From RGIG3102 sp964507095 (GTDB lineage: Bacteria; Bacillota; Clostridia; Oscillospirales; Ruminococcaceae), in assembly GCA_964507095.1 (NCBI GenBank), contig CAZDOS010000021.1, positions 1 through 27,737 on the forward strand: a stretch of 27,737 bases of DNA, written 5' to 3'. A model generated the notes under the pieces. The model saw only the letters and a program-made list of their open reading frames with translations, did not search any database and was not told where the DNA came from. Position numbers and translations under genes: made by a program. Below, one piece after another: positions 14,547-23,115 of this stretch. The number at the start of each line of letters is the position of its first letter. Positions within the stretch are counted from its first letter, which is position 1.

Positions 14547-15752
14547 TTACTTACTGCTGTTCTTCTTCAGAAGATTGATGACATCCTCAAGGTAGACATC
14601 ACTGTAAGGATCCTCTTCCTTTACAGGCTCTTCCCGCGGGGTCTCAGCAGGTCTCCGGGTGAAATCATCATCCAGATCTATGTCCCACTTGCTCTTCTTC
14701 CGTGGTTCTCTGTTAAAGATACTCTCGATCGGAGTTCCCTTTTCTTCAAGTTCTTTCCTTGTGTTCTCGACTACAGGATCTTCTTCGCGCTTCGGCTTGG
14801 AATCGAAACCTGTCGCGATAACGGTGATCCTGATCTCATCGCTCATCTCGGCATCGAATGCAGTACCGAAGATGATGTTTGCATATTCGTCTGCGGAGCT
14901 TGTGATCAGGTCTGCAGCCTGCTCCACCTCTTCAAGTGAAATGTCAGGCGAAGACGTGATGGAAATGATAACGCCCTTGGCGGTATCGATGCTTGTTTCA
15001 AGCAGCGGACTGGAAATTGCCCGCTTTGCAGCCTCTTCTGCCTTGTTGGAGCCCTTTGCGCGGCCGATGCCCATATGAGCATATCCGGCGTCCTTCATGA
15101 TGGCTCTGACGTCTGCAAAGTCGAGGTTAATGAAGGAAGGCACATTGATGAGCTCCGAGATGGACTCAACGCCCTGCTTGAGGACACTGTCGGCCATTTC
15201 GAATGCGTTGAGGAGAGTGACCTTCTCTTCGCATGCATACTTGAGCCTGTCATTAGGGATTACTATGAGGCTGTCCACATTCATGAGAAGGTTTGCAATT
15301 CCCCGCTCGGCCTTCATCATTTTGTTCTTTCTCTCGAATGAGAACGGCTTTGTGACAACGCCGACGGTAAGGATTCCCATCTCCTTCGCTATCTCAGCGA
15401 TAACAGGAGCAGCCCCGGTACCGGTTCCGCCTCCCATGCCTGCGGTGATGAATACCATCTGGCTTCCCTTGAGAGCGGCCTTGATCTCGTCCTCAGACTC
15501 CTCTGCGGCACGCTTGCCGACATCAGGATCTGCACCGGCTCCGCGGCCCTTTGTGAGCTTTGCGCCGAGCTGGACTTTCTGAGTGGCCTTTGAAGTGCTG
15601 AGGGCCTGTGCATCTGTATTCATGGAGATGAATTCAACGCCCTTCAGGCCTGAAACAATCATCCTGTTGACAGCATTTCCGCCGCCTCCACCGACACCGA
15701 CGACCTTGATATTAGTAGTGTTCTGAACTTCTTCATCTAAAACGAAAGGCAT
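14547..15752 (-). CDS. ftsZ: Cell division protein FtsZ
   Basis: This 401-residue protein is the tubulin-like GTPase that forms the division ring. The glycine-rich GTP loop (GVGGGGGNAVNRM, around 19-31), the tubulin signature GGGTGTGAAP (107-116), the PNDR segment and the T7 loop NLDFADVR (207-214) are all intact. A charged linker from about 325 precedes a short tail whose final residues, DVINLLKKNSSK, do not closely follow the usual DIPxFLR-type tail that binds FtsA and SepF. ATG 15752 follows AGGAGG. The gene has its own promoter at 15813-15841. Confidence 0.98.
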   Translation of the reverse strand: MPFVLDEEVQNTTNIKVVGVGGGGGNAVNRMIVSGLKGVEFISMNTDAQALSTSKATQKVQLGAKLTKGRGAGADPDVGKRAAEESEDEIKAALKGSQMVFITAGMGGGTGTGAAPVIAEIAKEMGILTVGVVTKPFSFERKNKMMKAERGIANLLMNVDSLIVIPNDRLKYACEEKVTLLNAFEMADSVLKQGVESISELINVPSFINLDFADVRAIMKDAGYAHMGIGRAKGSNKAEEAAKRAISSPLLETSIDTAKGVIISITSSPDISLEEVEQAADLITSSADEYANIIFGTAFDAEMSDEIRITVIATGFDSKPKREEDPVVENTRKELEEKGTPIESIFNREPRKKSKWDIDLDDDFTRRPAETPREEPVKEEDPYSDVYLEDVINLLKKNSSK

Positions 15753-15812
15753 TTTATCTTCCTCCTGTTACAGGTTTTTTTCCAATCTGGGCATAATAAA
15801 TCATTATTAATA

Positions 15813-15841
15813 ATCATAGCAAATAATACTATGCATTTCAA
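15813..15841 (-). promoter_or_regulatory. Sigma-A-type promoter for ftsZ
   Basis: On the minus strand, TTGAAA (15836-15841) and TATGAT (15813-15818) are 17 bases apart, in the 112-base gap between ftsQ and ftsZ. This would let ftsZ, the DivIVA-like gene and trxA be transcribed apart from the upstream wall genes. Confidence 0.75.
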
Positions 15842-15864
15842 TCGTTTTTTTATACGATGGCCTG

Positions 15865-16890
15865 TCAAATTTCCATGTTGAAAACAGCCTGTCCCGCCTT
15901 GGTGGCGTCAATGACGCCTCTCTCGTTTGAGGACAGTTCATTCTCGAGGACATGGAATGCCATCTTCAGCTTGTACTCGATATCCAGCATGTTTCCCAGT
16001 TCCACCCTGACCCTGTCGTCATAGACGAAGCTGAGCGAACTGTCATCCGCCTTTATCTCGGTCACTTTTCCGTAGTCCTTCTTGTGAAGGATCTCGATCA
16101 GCTGTTTTGTGGTCGAGAAAGCCTGCTCGTTATCAAGATCCGTGTCTATCCTCATGAGCGTCTCCGGCTGGGAAGACCGCATCGTGAGGTATTTGAAGTT
16201 CTGCGAATAGATATTGAAGGTGGGTTCCTCTCCGTCATTGACGCTGTAATAAGTAGGTACGCAGTCGACTATGTTTATCTGTATCTTGTCCGGCAGCTTT
16301 CTCTTGACGACTGCGCTGTCTATATACGTGAACTCTTCAGGCAGTGCCCGGGACAGTGTGTCGACATCGATGTCGAAGATGTTCTCATCCAGCGGTATCG
16401 AACAGAAAGCCAGTATCTCCTCATCTGAGTATCTCTCCGTTCCTCTGACTTCCAGCCTGTGGACAACGAACAGGACCTTCAGGGATATGAATCCTATGAT
16501 CGCGACCAGTATGACCAGAAGCGTGCCGGTTAGTATCCTGTATCTGTTTCTCCGTTTCCTTATGGCTTTCCTGCTTTTCCTGACAGGCTCCTCTTCAGTT
16601 TCCTCTTCCCGCGTCTTCTTGACGCCTGTGCTTTCCTTCTTCGAGGATTCTTTCTTCGGGGATCTCTTCTTTTTCTCTTCCGTATGTTCATTCACACCTG
16701 AAGATGTCTTTTTCCTCGTGCGGGCTTTGGGTTTGGAAGCCGTCACCTTTTCAGGCTCCTTGATCTCTGTTTCGGGTTCATCGAAAAATTCGACCGCATT
16801 GGAAACACTTTCAGACGAGTCGCTTATGCTCCTCGTCCTTTTTCTACCTGTATTCTCTTTTGCAGCTGTTCTTCTCTTTTTTTCTTTCAA
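15865..16890 (-). CDS. ftsQ: Cell division protein FtsQ/DivIB
   Basis: This 341-residue protein has a long charged cytosolic region (about 1-117, rich in lysine, glutamate, serine and arginine), one membrane helix (about 118-142), then a POTRA domain (LEVRGTERYSDEEIL) and a beta domain. It joins FtsL and DivIC in the divisome complex that activates septal wall synthesis. The start is TTG 16890, which overlaps the murG stop as TTGA, implying translational coupling; no in-frame ATG occurs earlier than the beta domain. The cytosolic tail is long for the family. Confidence 0.93.
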   Translation of the reverse strand: MKEKKRRTAAKENTGRKRTRSISDSSESVSNAVEFFDEPETEIKEPEKVTASKPKARTRKKTSSGVNEHTEEKKKRSPKKESSKKESTGVKKTREEETEEEPVRKSRKAIRKRRNRYRILTGTLLVILVAIIGFISLKVLFVVHRLEVRGTERYSDEEILAFCSIPLDENIFDIDVDTLSRALPEEFTYIDSAVVKRKLPDKIQINIVDCVPTYYSVNDGEEPTFNIYSQNFKYLTMRSSQPETLMRIDTDLDNEQAFSTTKQLIEILHKKDYGKVTEIKADDSSLSFVYDDRVRVELGNMLDIEYKLKMAFHVLENELSSNERGVIDATKAGQAVFNMEI

Positions 16891-18020
16891 CCCTTGTTCT
16901 CACCCGTCTGCCGTTCCCCGAACAGCGTGGAATATATAATGTCAAGGCAATCAGCCTTGTGGATGGTCTTTGCAAGCTCGCCCATTCGGGCCAGTCTGTC
17001 CCTGTCTTCATAGAGGCTGTCGAAAGCCTCTGTTATCGACTTTTCGTTCAGGTCTTTTTCCTCGATCAGTATGCCGGCTCCTATGTCAGAGAGCACCTTC
17101 CCGTTATAGAACTGATGGTTCTCCGCGACGTTCGGAGAAGGAATAAGTATGGATGCCTTGCCCATGCACCCTATCTCGGCGATGGTCAGCGCTCCGCATC
17201 TGCTGATGATAAGGTCGGCTGCCGCCATGTACTTAGGGATGTCATACAGGTACTCGAAAACCTGTATGCTGCTTCCCTGCTCGATCCCTTCCTTTTCAAG
17301 ATACCGGGCGAAATCGCCCTCGTCATATCTTCCGACGACGTGGTAGTGAACGATATCGTCCCTTCCCGCATTGTGCCTCACCAGGCTTTTCATAGCGTCG
17401 TTGAGCCTTGCCGCTCCCAGGGATCCTCCGAAGGAGAGGATGACCATCTGATCATCGTCCAGCCCAAGTTCCATCCTTGATTCTGTCCTGTCTGCTGACA
17501 TGATCTCTTTTCTGACCGGGTTGCCCGTCTCTATGCATCTCTCAGGGTGAGCCATGTACTGTCTCGCCTTGTCTGTCGCCAGGAACACGTTGTCCACATA
17601 TCTGCTCAGCAGCTTGTTGGTGACGCCCCGAAATGCATTCTGCTCATGGATGGCAGTCCTTATCCCCATTTTGGCGGCCTTCCTGACTATGGGTCCGGAT
17701 ACGTACCCGCCTGTCCCTATGACGAGATCCGGCTTGAATTCCTCTATGATCTTTCCCGCCTTCCTGTCAGCCGTGGCAAGATTGGCAAGGGTCACGATGT
17801 TTCTCTTTATGTTGTTCAGCGAGAGCTTTCTCTGAAATCCGGTCACTTCCATGTGATAGAATCTGTAGCCTGCCTTTGTCACAAGCTCATATTCCATCCC
17901 TTCCTTGCGTCCGACGAAACATATCTCGGCGTCGGGCTGTTCGGACTGTATCTTCTGGGCGATTGCAAGTCCGGGGTTTATGTGTCCTGCCGTACCGCCC
18001 GCGGCGATTATAACTCTCAT
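16887..18020 (-). CDS. murG: MurG, lipid II-forming GlcNAc transferase
   Basis: This 377-residue peripheral membrane glycosyltransferase adds N-acetylglucosamine from UDP-GlcNAc to lipid I, yielding lipid II. The N-terminal GGTAGHINPGLAIAQ loop, the HEQNAF segment and the C-terminal SFGGSLGAARLND donor-binding segment are present, and the length is normal. The start overlaps the ftsW stop by four bases (ATGA) with AGGAG just upstream inside ftsW. The end overlaps the ftsQ start. Confidence 0.97.
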   Translation of the reverse strand: MRVIIAAGGTAGHINPGLAIAQKIQSEQPDAEICFVGRKEGMEYELVTKAGYRFYHMEVTGFQRKLSLNNIKRNIVTLANLATADRKAGKIIEEFKPDLVIGTGGYVSGPIVRKAAKMGIRTAIHEQNAFRGVTNKLLSRYVDNVFLATDKARQYMAHPERCIETGNPVRKEIMSADRTESRMELGLDDDQMVILSFGGSLGAARLNDAMKSLVRHNAGRDDIVHYHVVGRYDEGDFARYLEKEGIEQGSSIQVFEYLYDIPKYMAAADLIISRCGALTIAEIGCMGKASILIPSPNVAENHQFYNGKVLSDIGAGILIEEKDLNEKSITEAFDSLYEDRDRLARMGELAKTIHKADCLDIIYSTLFGERQTGENKG

Positions 18021-19207
18021 ATCTCGCTCTCCTCTGCCTCTTCATCATCAGGCTTCTTCCTTGACACCGAAAGGACGACACCTATCTCGGCGAGGAGCAT
18101 CAGCAGCGATGTTCCTCCTTCCGAAAAGAACGGAAGCGAAATGCCTGTGTTCGGTATGGTAGCCGTACATACGGCCATGTTCAGGAACGTCTGCACACCT
18201 ATCTGAGAACAGATCCCTATGATGAGCATCTTTCCGAAGATATCCTTCTTTCTCATGGCGATGATGAGACATCTCACCACCAGCACCGCAAATAGGACAA
18301 CGATTATGCTGGCTCCTACAAAGCCGAGCTCCTCGCAGGTAACGGCAAAGATGAAGTCGTTCTGAGGCTCCGGAAGGTGAAGATGCTTTTGCCTTCCGTT
18401 TCCGAGTCCCATGCCGAACAGGCCTCCCGAACCGATCGCAAGAAGAGACTGGTAAGTCTGGTAGCCGTCTCCCAACAAGTCCTCTTCCGGGTGCAGCCAT
18501 GCCACTATACGTGACTTTGCATATACTACGAACTCCGGATACATGACTATGATGACCGCAACTGCAAGTACCACCGCCACAAGAGCGGCCACGAAGTACT
18601 TGATGTCGCTGCCTCCGGTGAACATCAATATTCCGGCAACGGCAACGATGATCATGATACACGAAAGATGGGGCTCGAGGAACAGCAGTCCGACATAGAC
18701 GACGACAAGCATCATGAACGGAACAATGCCGTACTCAAGAGATTTCATCTTCTTGTAGTTTGCTTCTATCATCTTTGAGAATGAAAGGATTATGGAGAAT
18801 TTTGCAATTTCCGAGGGCTGGAACGTCATAACGTTCGGAATGATTATCCAGCGGTGAACACCCTTGATCTCAGGCATGAAGAATACCACGATCAGCAGAA
18901 TGATCGTAAGGCCGAAAATGGATGTTGAATAGTTTTTCAGAAGCCTGTAATCAAATCTGGAAGCGATGTAGAGCACCAGCAGCCCTCCGGCTGCAAAGAC
19001 GAGCTGATCGGATATGTAATGAAGGCTGTCGCCATGGAATCTGTATATGCCGACGACATAGCTGGCGGAGTAGAGCATGACAAGGCCGAAGACGAGCAGG
19101 ATCAGTGTTATGACAAGAATGGGCAGATCCATCTTCTGCTCTCTTGGCAAGAATCCTATCATCTTCTTCCTGTTTCTCTTTCTCTTGAGCACAGTAAGCT
19201 GAGCCAT
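18017..19207 (-). CDS. ftsW: SEDS-family glycan polymerase FtsW
   Basis: This 396-residue membrane protein with about ten hydrophobic helices belongs to the SEDS family that polymerises lipid II during division, together with a class B PBP. Family segments include MLYSASYVVG near the start, FQPSEIAKFSIILSFS, and GNGRQKHLHLPEPQNDF followed by EELGFVGA. ATG 19207 follows GGAGAA. The sporulation homologue SpoVE cannot be excluded from sequence alone. murD is normally found nearby but is not between mraY and ftsW here. Confidence 0.95.
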   Translation of the reverse strand: MAQLTVLKRKRNRKKMIGFLPREQKMDLPILVITLILLVFGLVMLYSASYVVGIYRFHGDSLHYISDQLVFAAGGLLVLYIASRFDYRLLKNYSTSIFGLTIILLIVVFFMPEIKGVHRWIIIPNVMTFQPSEIAKFSIILSFSKMIEANYKKMKSLEYGIVPFMMLVVVYVGLLFLEPHLSCIMIIVAVAGILMFTGGSDIKYFVAALVAVVLAVAVIIVMYPEFVVYAKSRIVAWLHPEEDLLGDGYQTYQSLLAIGSGGLFGMGLGNGRQKHLHLPEPQNDFIFAVTCEELGFVGASIIVVLFAVLVVRCLIIAMRKKDIFGKMLIIGICSQIGVQTFLNMAVCTATIPNTGISLPFFSEGGTSLLMLLAEIGVVLSVSRKKPDDEEAEESEI

Positions 19208-19242
19208 TTATCTTCTCCGTTTTCAGCGTTCGTTTTAGTTTG

Positions 19243-20247
19243 TTAATACAGCAGCACAGCCAGGACAGTACAGATCGCCTCCACGGCTGTGAACACGGTA
19301 ACGATCTTCACTTCGTTCCATCCTGAAAGCTCAAAGCTGTGGTGGATGGGAGTCATCTTGAAGAGCCTCTTCCCGTGAGTGATCTTGAAATACGACATCT
19401 GGATGAGCACGCTCATGGCTTCACAGGTGAACACAAGACCTGAAAGGAGTATTACCTCCGGTCTGTTCTGGCTGTATGCCATGGCTACTACGCAGCCGCC
19501 GAGGAACATGCTTCCCGTATCGCCCATGAACACCTTGGCGGGATTGAAGTTCCATACCAGGAAGCCAACACAGGCGCCGGCGACGCACGATGAGAAGAGC
19601 GCATTGGCATAGAAGCCGTAAGCGGCGCTTATCACCAGAAAGCCCAGACAGTACACGAAAGTCACCGATGAACACAGTCCGTCTATGCCGTCAGTGAGGT
19701 TCACCGCATTGACCATGAAGATTATTCCCAGGAATGAGATGACGTAATATGCAAAGCCCAGATCGATCTGACCGATCAGAGGCAGTTCGATAACAGTGGA
19801 CAGGTGGCCGAGATACCGTTCGCAGGCAAGGAACCGAGCCGTCCGCAGGACTTGGAACAATATCTTCATCTTCCATGTAAGTCCGAGGTTCTGCTTCTTG
19901 ATGACCTTGATATGGTCGTCGGTATAGCCTATCGCTCCGTATATCAGAGCAAAGCCCGCGCAGACGCAGAGACTCAGGGTCTGGTTGGTGAACATCAGTC
20001 CGGTCTCGCTTTTCAGCGTAGGCGCCATCAGCGAATATCCGGCGCATATGCCCGCAAGCACTCCAAGTATGATCATGAATCCGCCCATGGTAGGCGTTCC
20101 CTGTTTGGACTGATGCTGCTTCGGAGCGAGCTCATAGATCGTTTGTCCGAATTTCAGCTTTCTCAGCCACGGTATAATTAGAAACCCGCTTACTGCCGTG
20201 ACCGCAAAAGCAGTCAGCGCAGCTATCAGGTATGATAATCTGAACAT
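19243..20247 (-). CDS. mraY: Phospho-N-acetylmuramoyl-pentapeptide-transferase MraY
   Basis: This 334-residue multi-pass membrane enzyme transfers phospho-MurNAc-pentapeptide to undecaprenyl phosphate, making lipid I. Catalytic features are seen: the DD motif (D110, D111), NLTDGIDGL (183-191) and MGDTGS (241-246, D243). The conserved loop usually written PIHHHFE reads PIHHSFE (300-306), so the third histidine is serine. The start at 20247 is 17 bases after murF, with only a weak ribosome binding site. Confidence 0.96.
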   Translation of the reverse strand: MFRLSYLIAALTAFAVTAVSGFLIIPWLRKLKFGQTIYELAPKQHQSKQGTPTMGGFMIILGVLAGICAGYSLMAPTLKSETGLMFTNQTLSLCVCAGFALIYGAIGYTDDHIKVIKKQNLGLTWKMKILFQVLRTARFLACERYLGHLSTVIELPLIGQIDLGFAYYVISFLGIIFMVNAVNLTDGIDGLCSSVTFVYCLGFLVISAAYGFYANALFSSCVAGACVGFLVWNFNPAKVFMGDTGSMFLGGCVVAMAYSQNRPEVILLSGLVFTCEAMSVLIQMSYFKITHGKRLFKMTPIHHSFELSGWNEVKIVTVFTAVEAICTVLAVLLY

Positions 20248-20264
20248 TTCAAAACGTCCCGTCT

Positions 20265-21623
20265 TTATTTATTGTCTATTATCCTGTAGACTCCCTCGAT
20301 GATATCCTCATATCTCATGCTGTGACTTGCCTTGAAGACTACGGTATCGCCTTCCCTGACCGTGGATGCTATGAATTCTGTCATCTTCTGTCTGTCATCA
20401 AAGTGAACGGCTCCTTCTCCGTATCCTTCTACTATGAGCCTTGCATTCTCTCCCTGAGAGATAAGCATGTCCACGCCCTTCTCTCTGGCATACCTGCCCA
20501 CCTGCCTGTGCAGTTCGTCACTGTCCGGTCCAAGTTCGAACATGTCGCCAAGAACAGCTATCGTTCGTCCCTTGGCAACGCTCATCATGGCATCAATGGC
20601 GGATCTCATCGAATCAGGTGCCGCATTGTAGCAATCCTCGATGAAAAGGATCCCGTTCTTTTCGACAAAATGCTGTCTCATTCCGGAAGGAACATATCCA
20701 GAAAGATTCCCTGCAGTTTTAACGGCGTCAAAGCCGAGCCTTGTAACAAGAAGATAGGCTGAGATCGCGTTTCGCACGTTGTGAATCCCTATTGCAGGGA
20801 TGCTGCACGGAATGTCTCCGTATTTCCTGTCTCTGATGGTGAAATCCATCCTGAAGCCGTTCTGGCGTATGTTGACGGCAGTGACATCGCAGTTGTCGTT
20901 CTCTATGCCAAAGTAGACTATCCTGAGCTTCTTTTCAGGCTTTACGGTCGGCAGGAGATCATCATCCCCGTTGAGTACCAGGAGGCCGTCTTCCGGCATT
21001 CCGTCGATTATCTCCATCTTTGCCTTGAGGATGTTTTCTCTTGTTCCCATCCTCTCAAGATGAGAAATGCCAATGCCCGTTATGAGGGCTGCGACCGGAT
21101 ATGCCGCCATGGAGAGCTTGTGCACGTCTCCGAACGCCTCCATCCCCATCTCGAGAATGGCATATCTGTCTTCATGCGTAAAGCCGTATATCGTCTTCGG
21201 CATTCCCAGTTCATTGTTCTGGTTTCCGACGCTTCTGACCGTTCTTGCAAACGGGGAAAGTGCCGCATATATGAAGTCCTTGGTAGTGGTCTTGCCGAGA
21301 CTTCCGGTAACTCCGATGGCATCCAGGTCAAACTCTTTTCTGACATTTGCTCCCAGCGCGATACTGGCATCCAGCACGCTCGGGACAACTGCCTGAAGGC
21401 TGTCAGGGATCGCATCGATGTGATCCTCGGTTACGACAAGCCTTGCCCCCTTTTCTACAGCCCGGGCGGCATAGTCCTGTCCGTTGACCCTTTCTCCCTT
21501 TATGGCGAGGAATATGCTTCCCGGGGTCACGGTCCTTGAGTCACTGGTAACATTATCGATCCAGCAGTCATTCTCAATATTCTTGATGCCCTGTGCGATC
21601 TTTGAAAGCAATATGGGGATCAT
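20265..21623 (-). CDS. murF: MurF, D-alanyl-D-alanine-adding ligase
   Basis: This 452-residue cytosolic ATP-dependent ligase joins D-Ala-D-Ala to the UDP-MurNAc-tripeptide. The ATP-binding loop GVTGSLGKTTTK (104-115), ILEMGMEAFGD, the central NGDDDLL region and the C-terminal ERFEV-like CYNAAPDSMRSAI segment fit MurF. The start overlaps the murE stop by four bases (ATGA) with GGAGG five bases before it. The order murE-murF-mraY is standard. Confidence 0.97.
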   Translation of the reverse strand: MIPILLSKIAQGIKNIENDCWIDNVTSDSRTVTPGSIFLAIKGERVNGQDYAARAVEKGARLVVTEDHIDAIPDSLQAVVPSVLDASIALGANVRKEFDLDAIGVTGSLGKTTTKDFIYAALSPFARTVRSVGNQNNELGMPKTIYGFTHEDRYAILEMGMEAFGDVHKLSMAAYPVAALITGIGISHLERMGTRENILKAKMEIIDGMPEDGLLVLNGDDDLLPTVKPEKKLRIVYFGIENDNCDVTAVNIRQNGFRMDFTIRDRKYGDIPCSIPAIGIHNVRNAISAYLLVTRLGFDAVKTAGNLSGYVPSGMRQHFVEKNGILFIEDCYNAAPDSMRSAIDAMMSVAKGRTIAVLGDMFELGPDSDELHRQVGRYAREKGVDMLISQGENARLIVEGYGEGAVHFDDRQKMTEFIASTVREGDTVVFKASHSMRYEDIIEGVYRIIDNK

Positions 21624-23083
21624 GGTTCCTCCGAAATAGAATGTTCTCTGATATATTTGGAAACTATCTCTCTTTCATCGAGATAGAGCGTACGCCCTCT
21701 GTTCGCCTGGTAGTCTTCGTGACCCTTTCCGCAAAGAAGGAGCATGTCTTTAGATTTTAACATATCAAGGGCCATATTTACAGCTTTTCTTCTGTCGGGG
21801 ACCACCGTGTAATCCGCACCGGACGCTTCGAAGACCTCGACGCATTCCTTCATTGTGCTCTCGATGGATTCCTTCCTTGGGTTATCGCTTGTAAGTATGA
21901 TCTTGTCGGCATATTTCTCGACAGCCCTTGCCATCTCGTATCTTTTCCGGGCATCTCGCTGTCCGGCACATCCGAACAGCACTATGAACCTTTCTTCGGC
22001 AAAAGGCTTCAGGCTGGAAAGAAGATTCTCAAGTCCGTCACCTGTATGGGCGAAATCATTTATTACCGTAAACGGTTCCCTCACCAGGATCTCGCATCTG
22101 CCCTTGACTCCGGTGATCTCTGAAAGTGCCTTTGCGACAGCATCAGAGTCAAATCCCAGGGCGGTGGCCACGGCATATGCTCCCATTCCGTTGTGTATGG
22201 AATAGTCTCCCGGCATCGGGAGGTCTATCCTCTCTATGCTTCCTTTGCCTACGATCACAAATCTTACTCCGTTTCTGGAGAACCGGAGATTCTTTGCAGT
22301 AAGGTCGGCAGTATCCATCTTGTCAGAGAAAGTAATGACGTGTTTATCGGGATACATCTCCGGTATCCTTCTGCCGTGCTCGTCGTCAGCATTTACTATT
22401 ACTGTATCCGCATTTTCGAACAGCTTGCACTTGGCGGCAAAGTAATTATCCATCGTCTTGTGGTAATCAAGGTGGTCCTGGGTCAGGTTGGTAAACAGTG
22501 CGATCCTGAATCCGATCCCGTAAAGTCTCTCCTGCGCAAGAGCCTGGCTTGAGGCTTCCATCACCACATACTCGCATCCTGCCTTCACCATCTGCGAGAA
22601 CAGGGCATTGAGCTCATATGCCTGCGGAGTCGTGAATTTTGCAGGGATTATCTGGCCTGCGATCATGTTCTGGACCGTGCCGATAAGCCCGACCTTCTTG
22701 CCTAGCTTTTCAAGCACGTCCTTGATAAGGAAAGTCGATGTCGTCTTTCCGTTAGTCCCGGTAACGCCTATCAGTGTCAGCTTTTCCGCCGGTCTTCCGA
22801 ACAGGTTCGCGCAGAGAACCGCATATGCCTTTCTGGAGTTCATTACTTTTATCCGGCAGTCATATCCGTTGTCCCGTTCTGAAACGATGAGAACGGCACC
22901 GAGGTCAAGAGCTTTCGGTATGAAGCTGTTTCCGTCAAAAGAGGCTCCCTTCGTTGCCACGAAAACGCATCCTTTCCTGACTTTTCTGGAATCGTCCGTC
23001 ACGAAATCAGCATCGGTATTCAGCAGTTCTTCACTGAGCGACCCGGTGTATTTTATGTTGTAGAGAAGATCTGATATCTTCAT
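21620..23083 (-). CDS. murE: MurE, UDP-MurNAc-dipeptide:amino-acid ligase, meso-DAP type predicted
   Basis: This 487-residue cytosolic ligase adds the third residue of the stem peptide. The ATP loop GVTGTNGKTTS (106-116), the carbamylated-lysine region (YFAAKCKLF, K218), and GCAGQRDARKR (371-381) are visible. The specificity motif is DNPR (400-403), the form found in meso-diaminopimelate enzymes, not in L-lysine enzymes. This predicts meso-DAP peptidoglycan. ATG 23083 follows AAGGAGG. Confidence 0.97.
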   Translation of the reverse strand: MKISDLLYNIKYTGSLSEELLNTDADFVTDDSRKVRKGCVFVATKGASFDGNSFIPKALDLGAVLIVSERDNGYDCRIKVMNSRKAYAVLCANLFGRPAEKLTLIGVTGTNGKTTSTFLIKDVLEKLGKKVGLIGTVQNMIAGQIIPAKFTTPQAYELNALFSQMVKAGCEYVVMEASSQALAQERLYGIGFRIALFTNLTQDHLDYHKTMDNYFAAKCKLFENADTVIVNADDEHGRRIPEMYPDKHVITFSDKMDTADLTAKNLRFSRNGVRFVIVGKGSIERIDLPMPGDYSIHNGMGAYAVATALGFDSDAVAKALSEITGVKGRCEILVREPFTVINDFAHTGDGLENLLSSLKPFAEERFIVLFGCAGQRDARKRYEMARAVEKYADKIILTSDNPRKESIESTMKECVEVFEASGADYTVVPDRRKAVNMALDMLKSKDMLLLCGKGHEDYQANRGRTLYLDEREIVSKYIREHSISEEP

Positions 23084-23115
23084 GGGTTTACCTCCTTCTC
23101 CTCATTATCGTTCTC

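Noticed and set aside
15841..15858. Hairpin-like ATCGT/ACGAT with a T run behind ftsQ
   Set aside because: The stem is only 5 bp and the T run is in its loop on the plus strand; on the minus strand it has no T run, so it is not a terminator for ftsQ.
16271..16939. Open reading frame of 222 residues on the plus strand
   Set aside because: It lies opposite ftsQ and murG; its serine/phenylalanine-rich sequence mirrors the lysine/glutamate-rich cytosolic region of FtsQ.
20781..21539. Open reading frame of 252 residues on the plus strand
   Set aside because: It is antisense to murF, which is fully supported by family motifs. Its cysteine- and arginine-rich composition is typical of a shadow frame.
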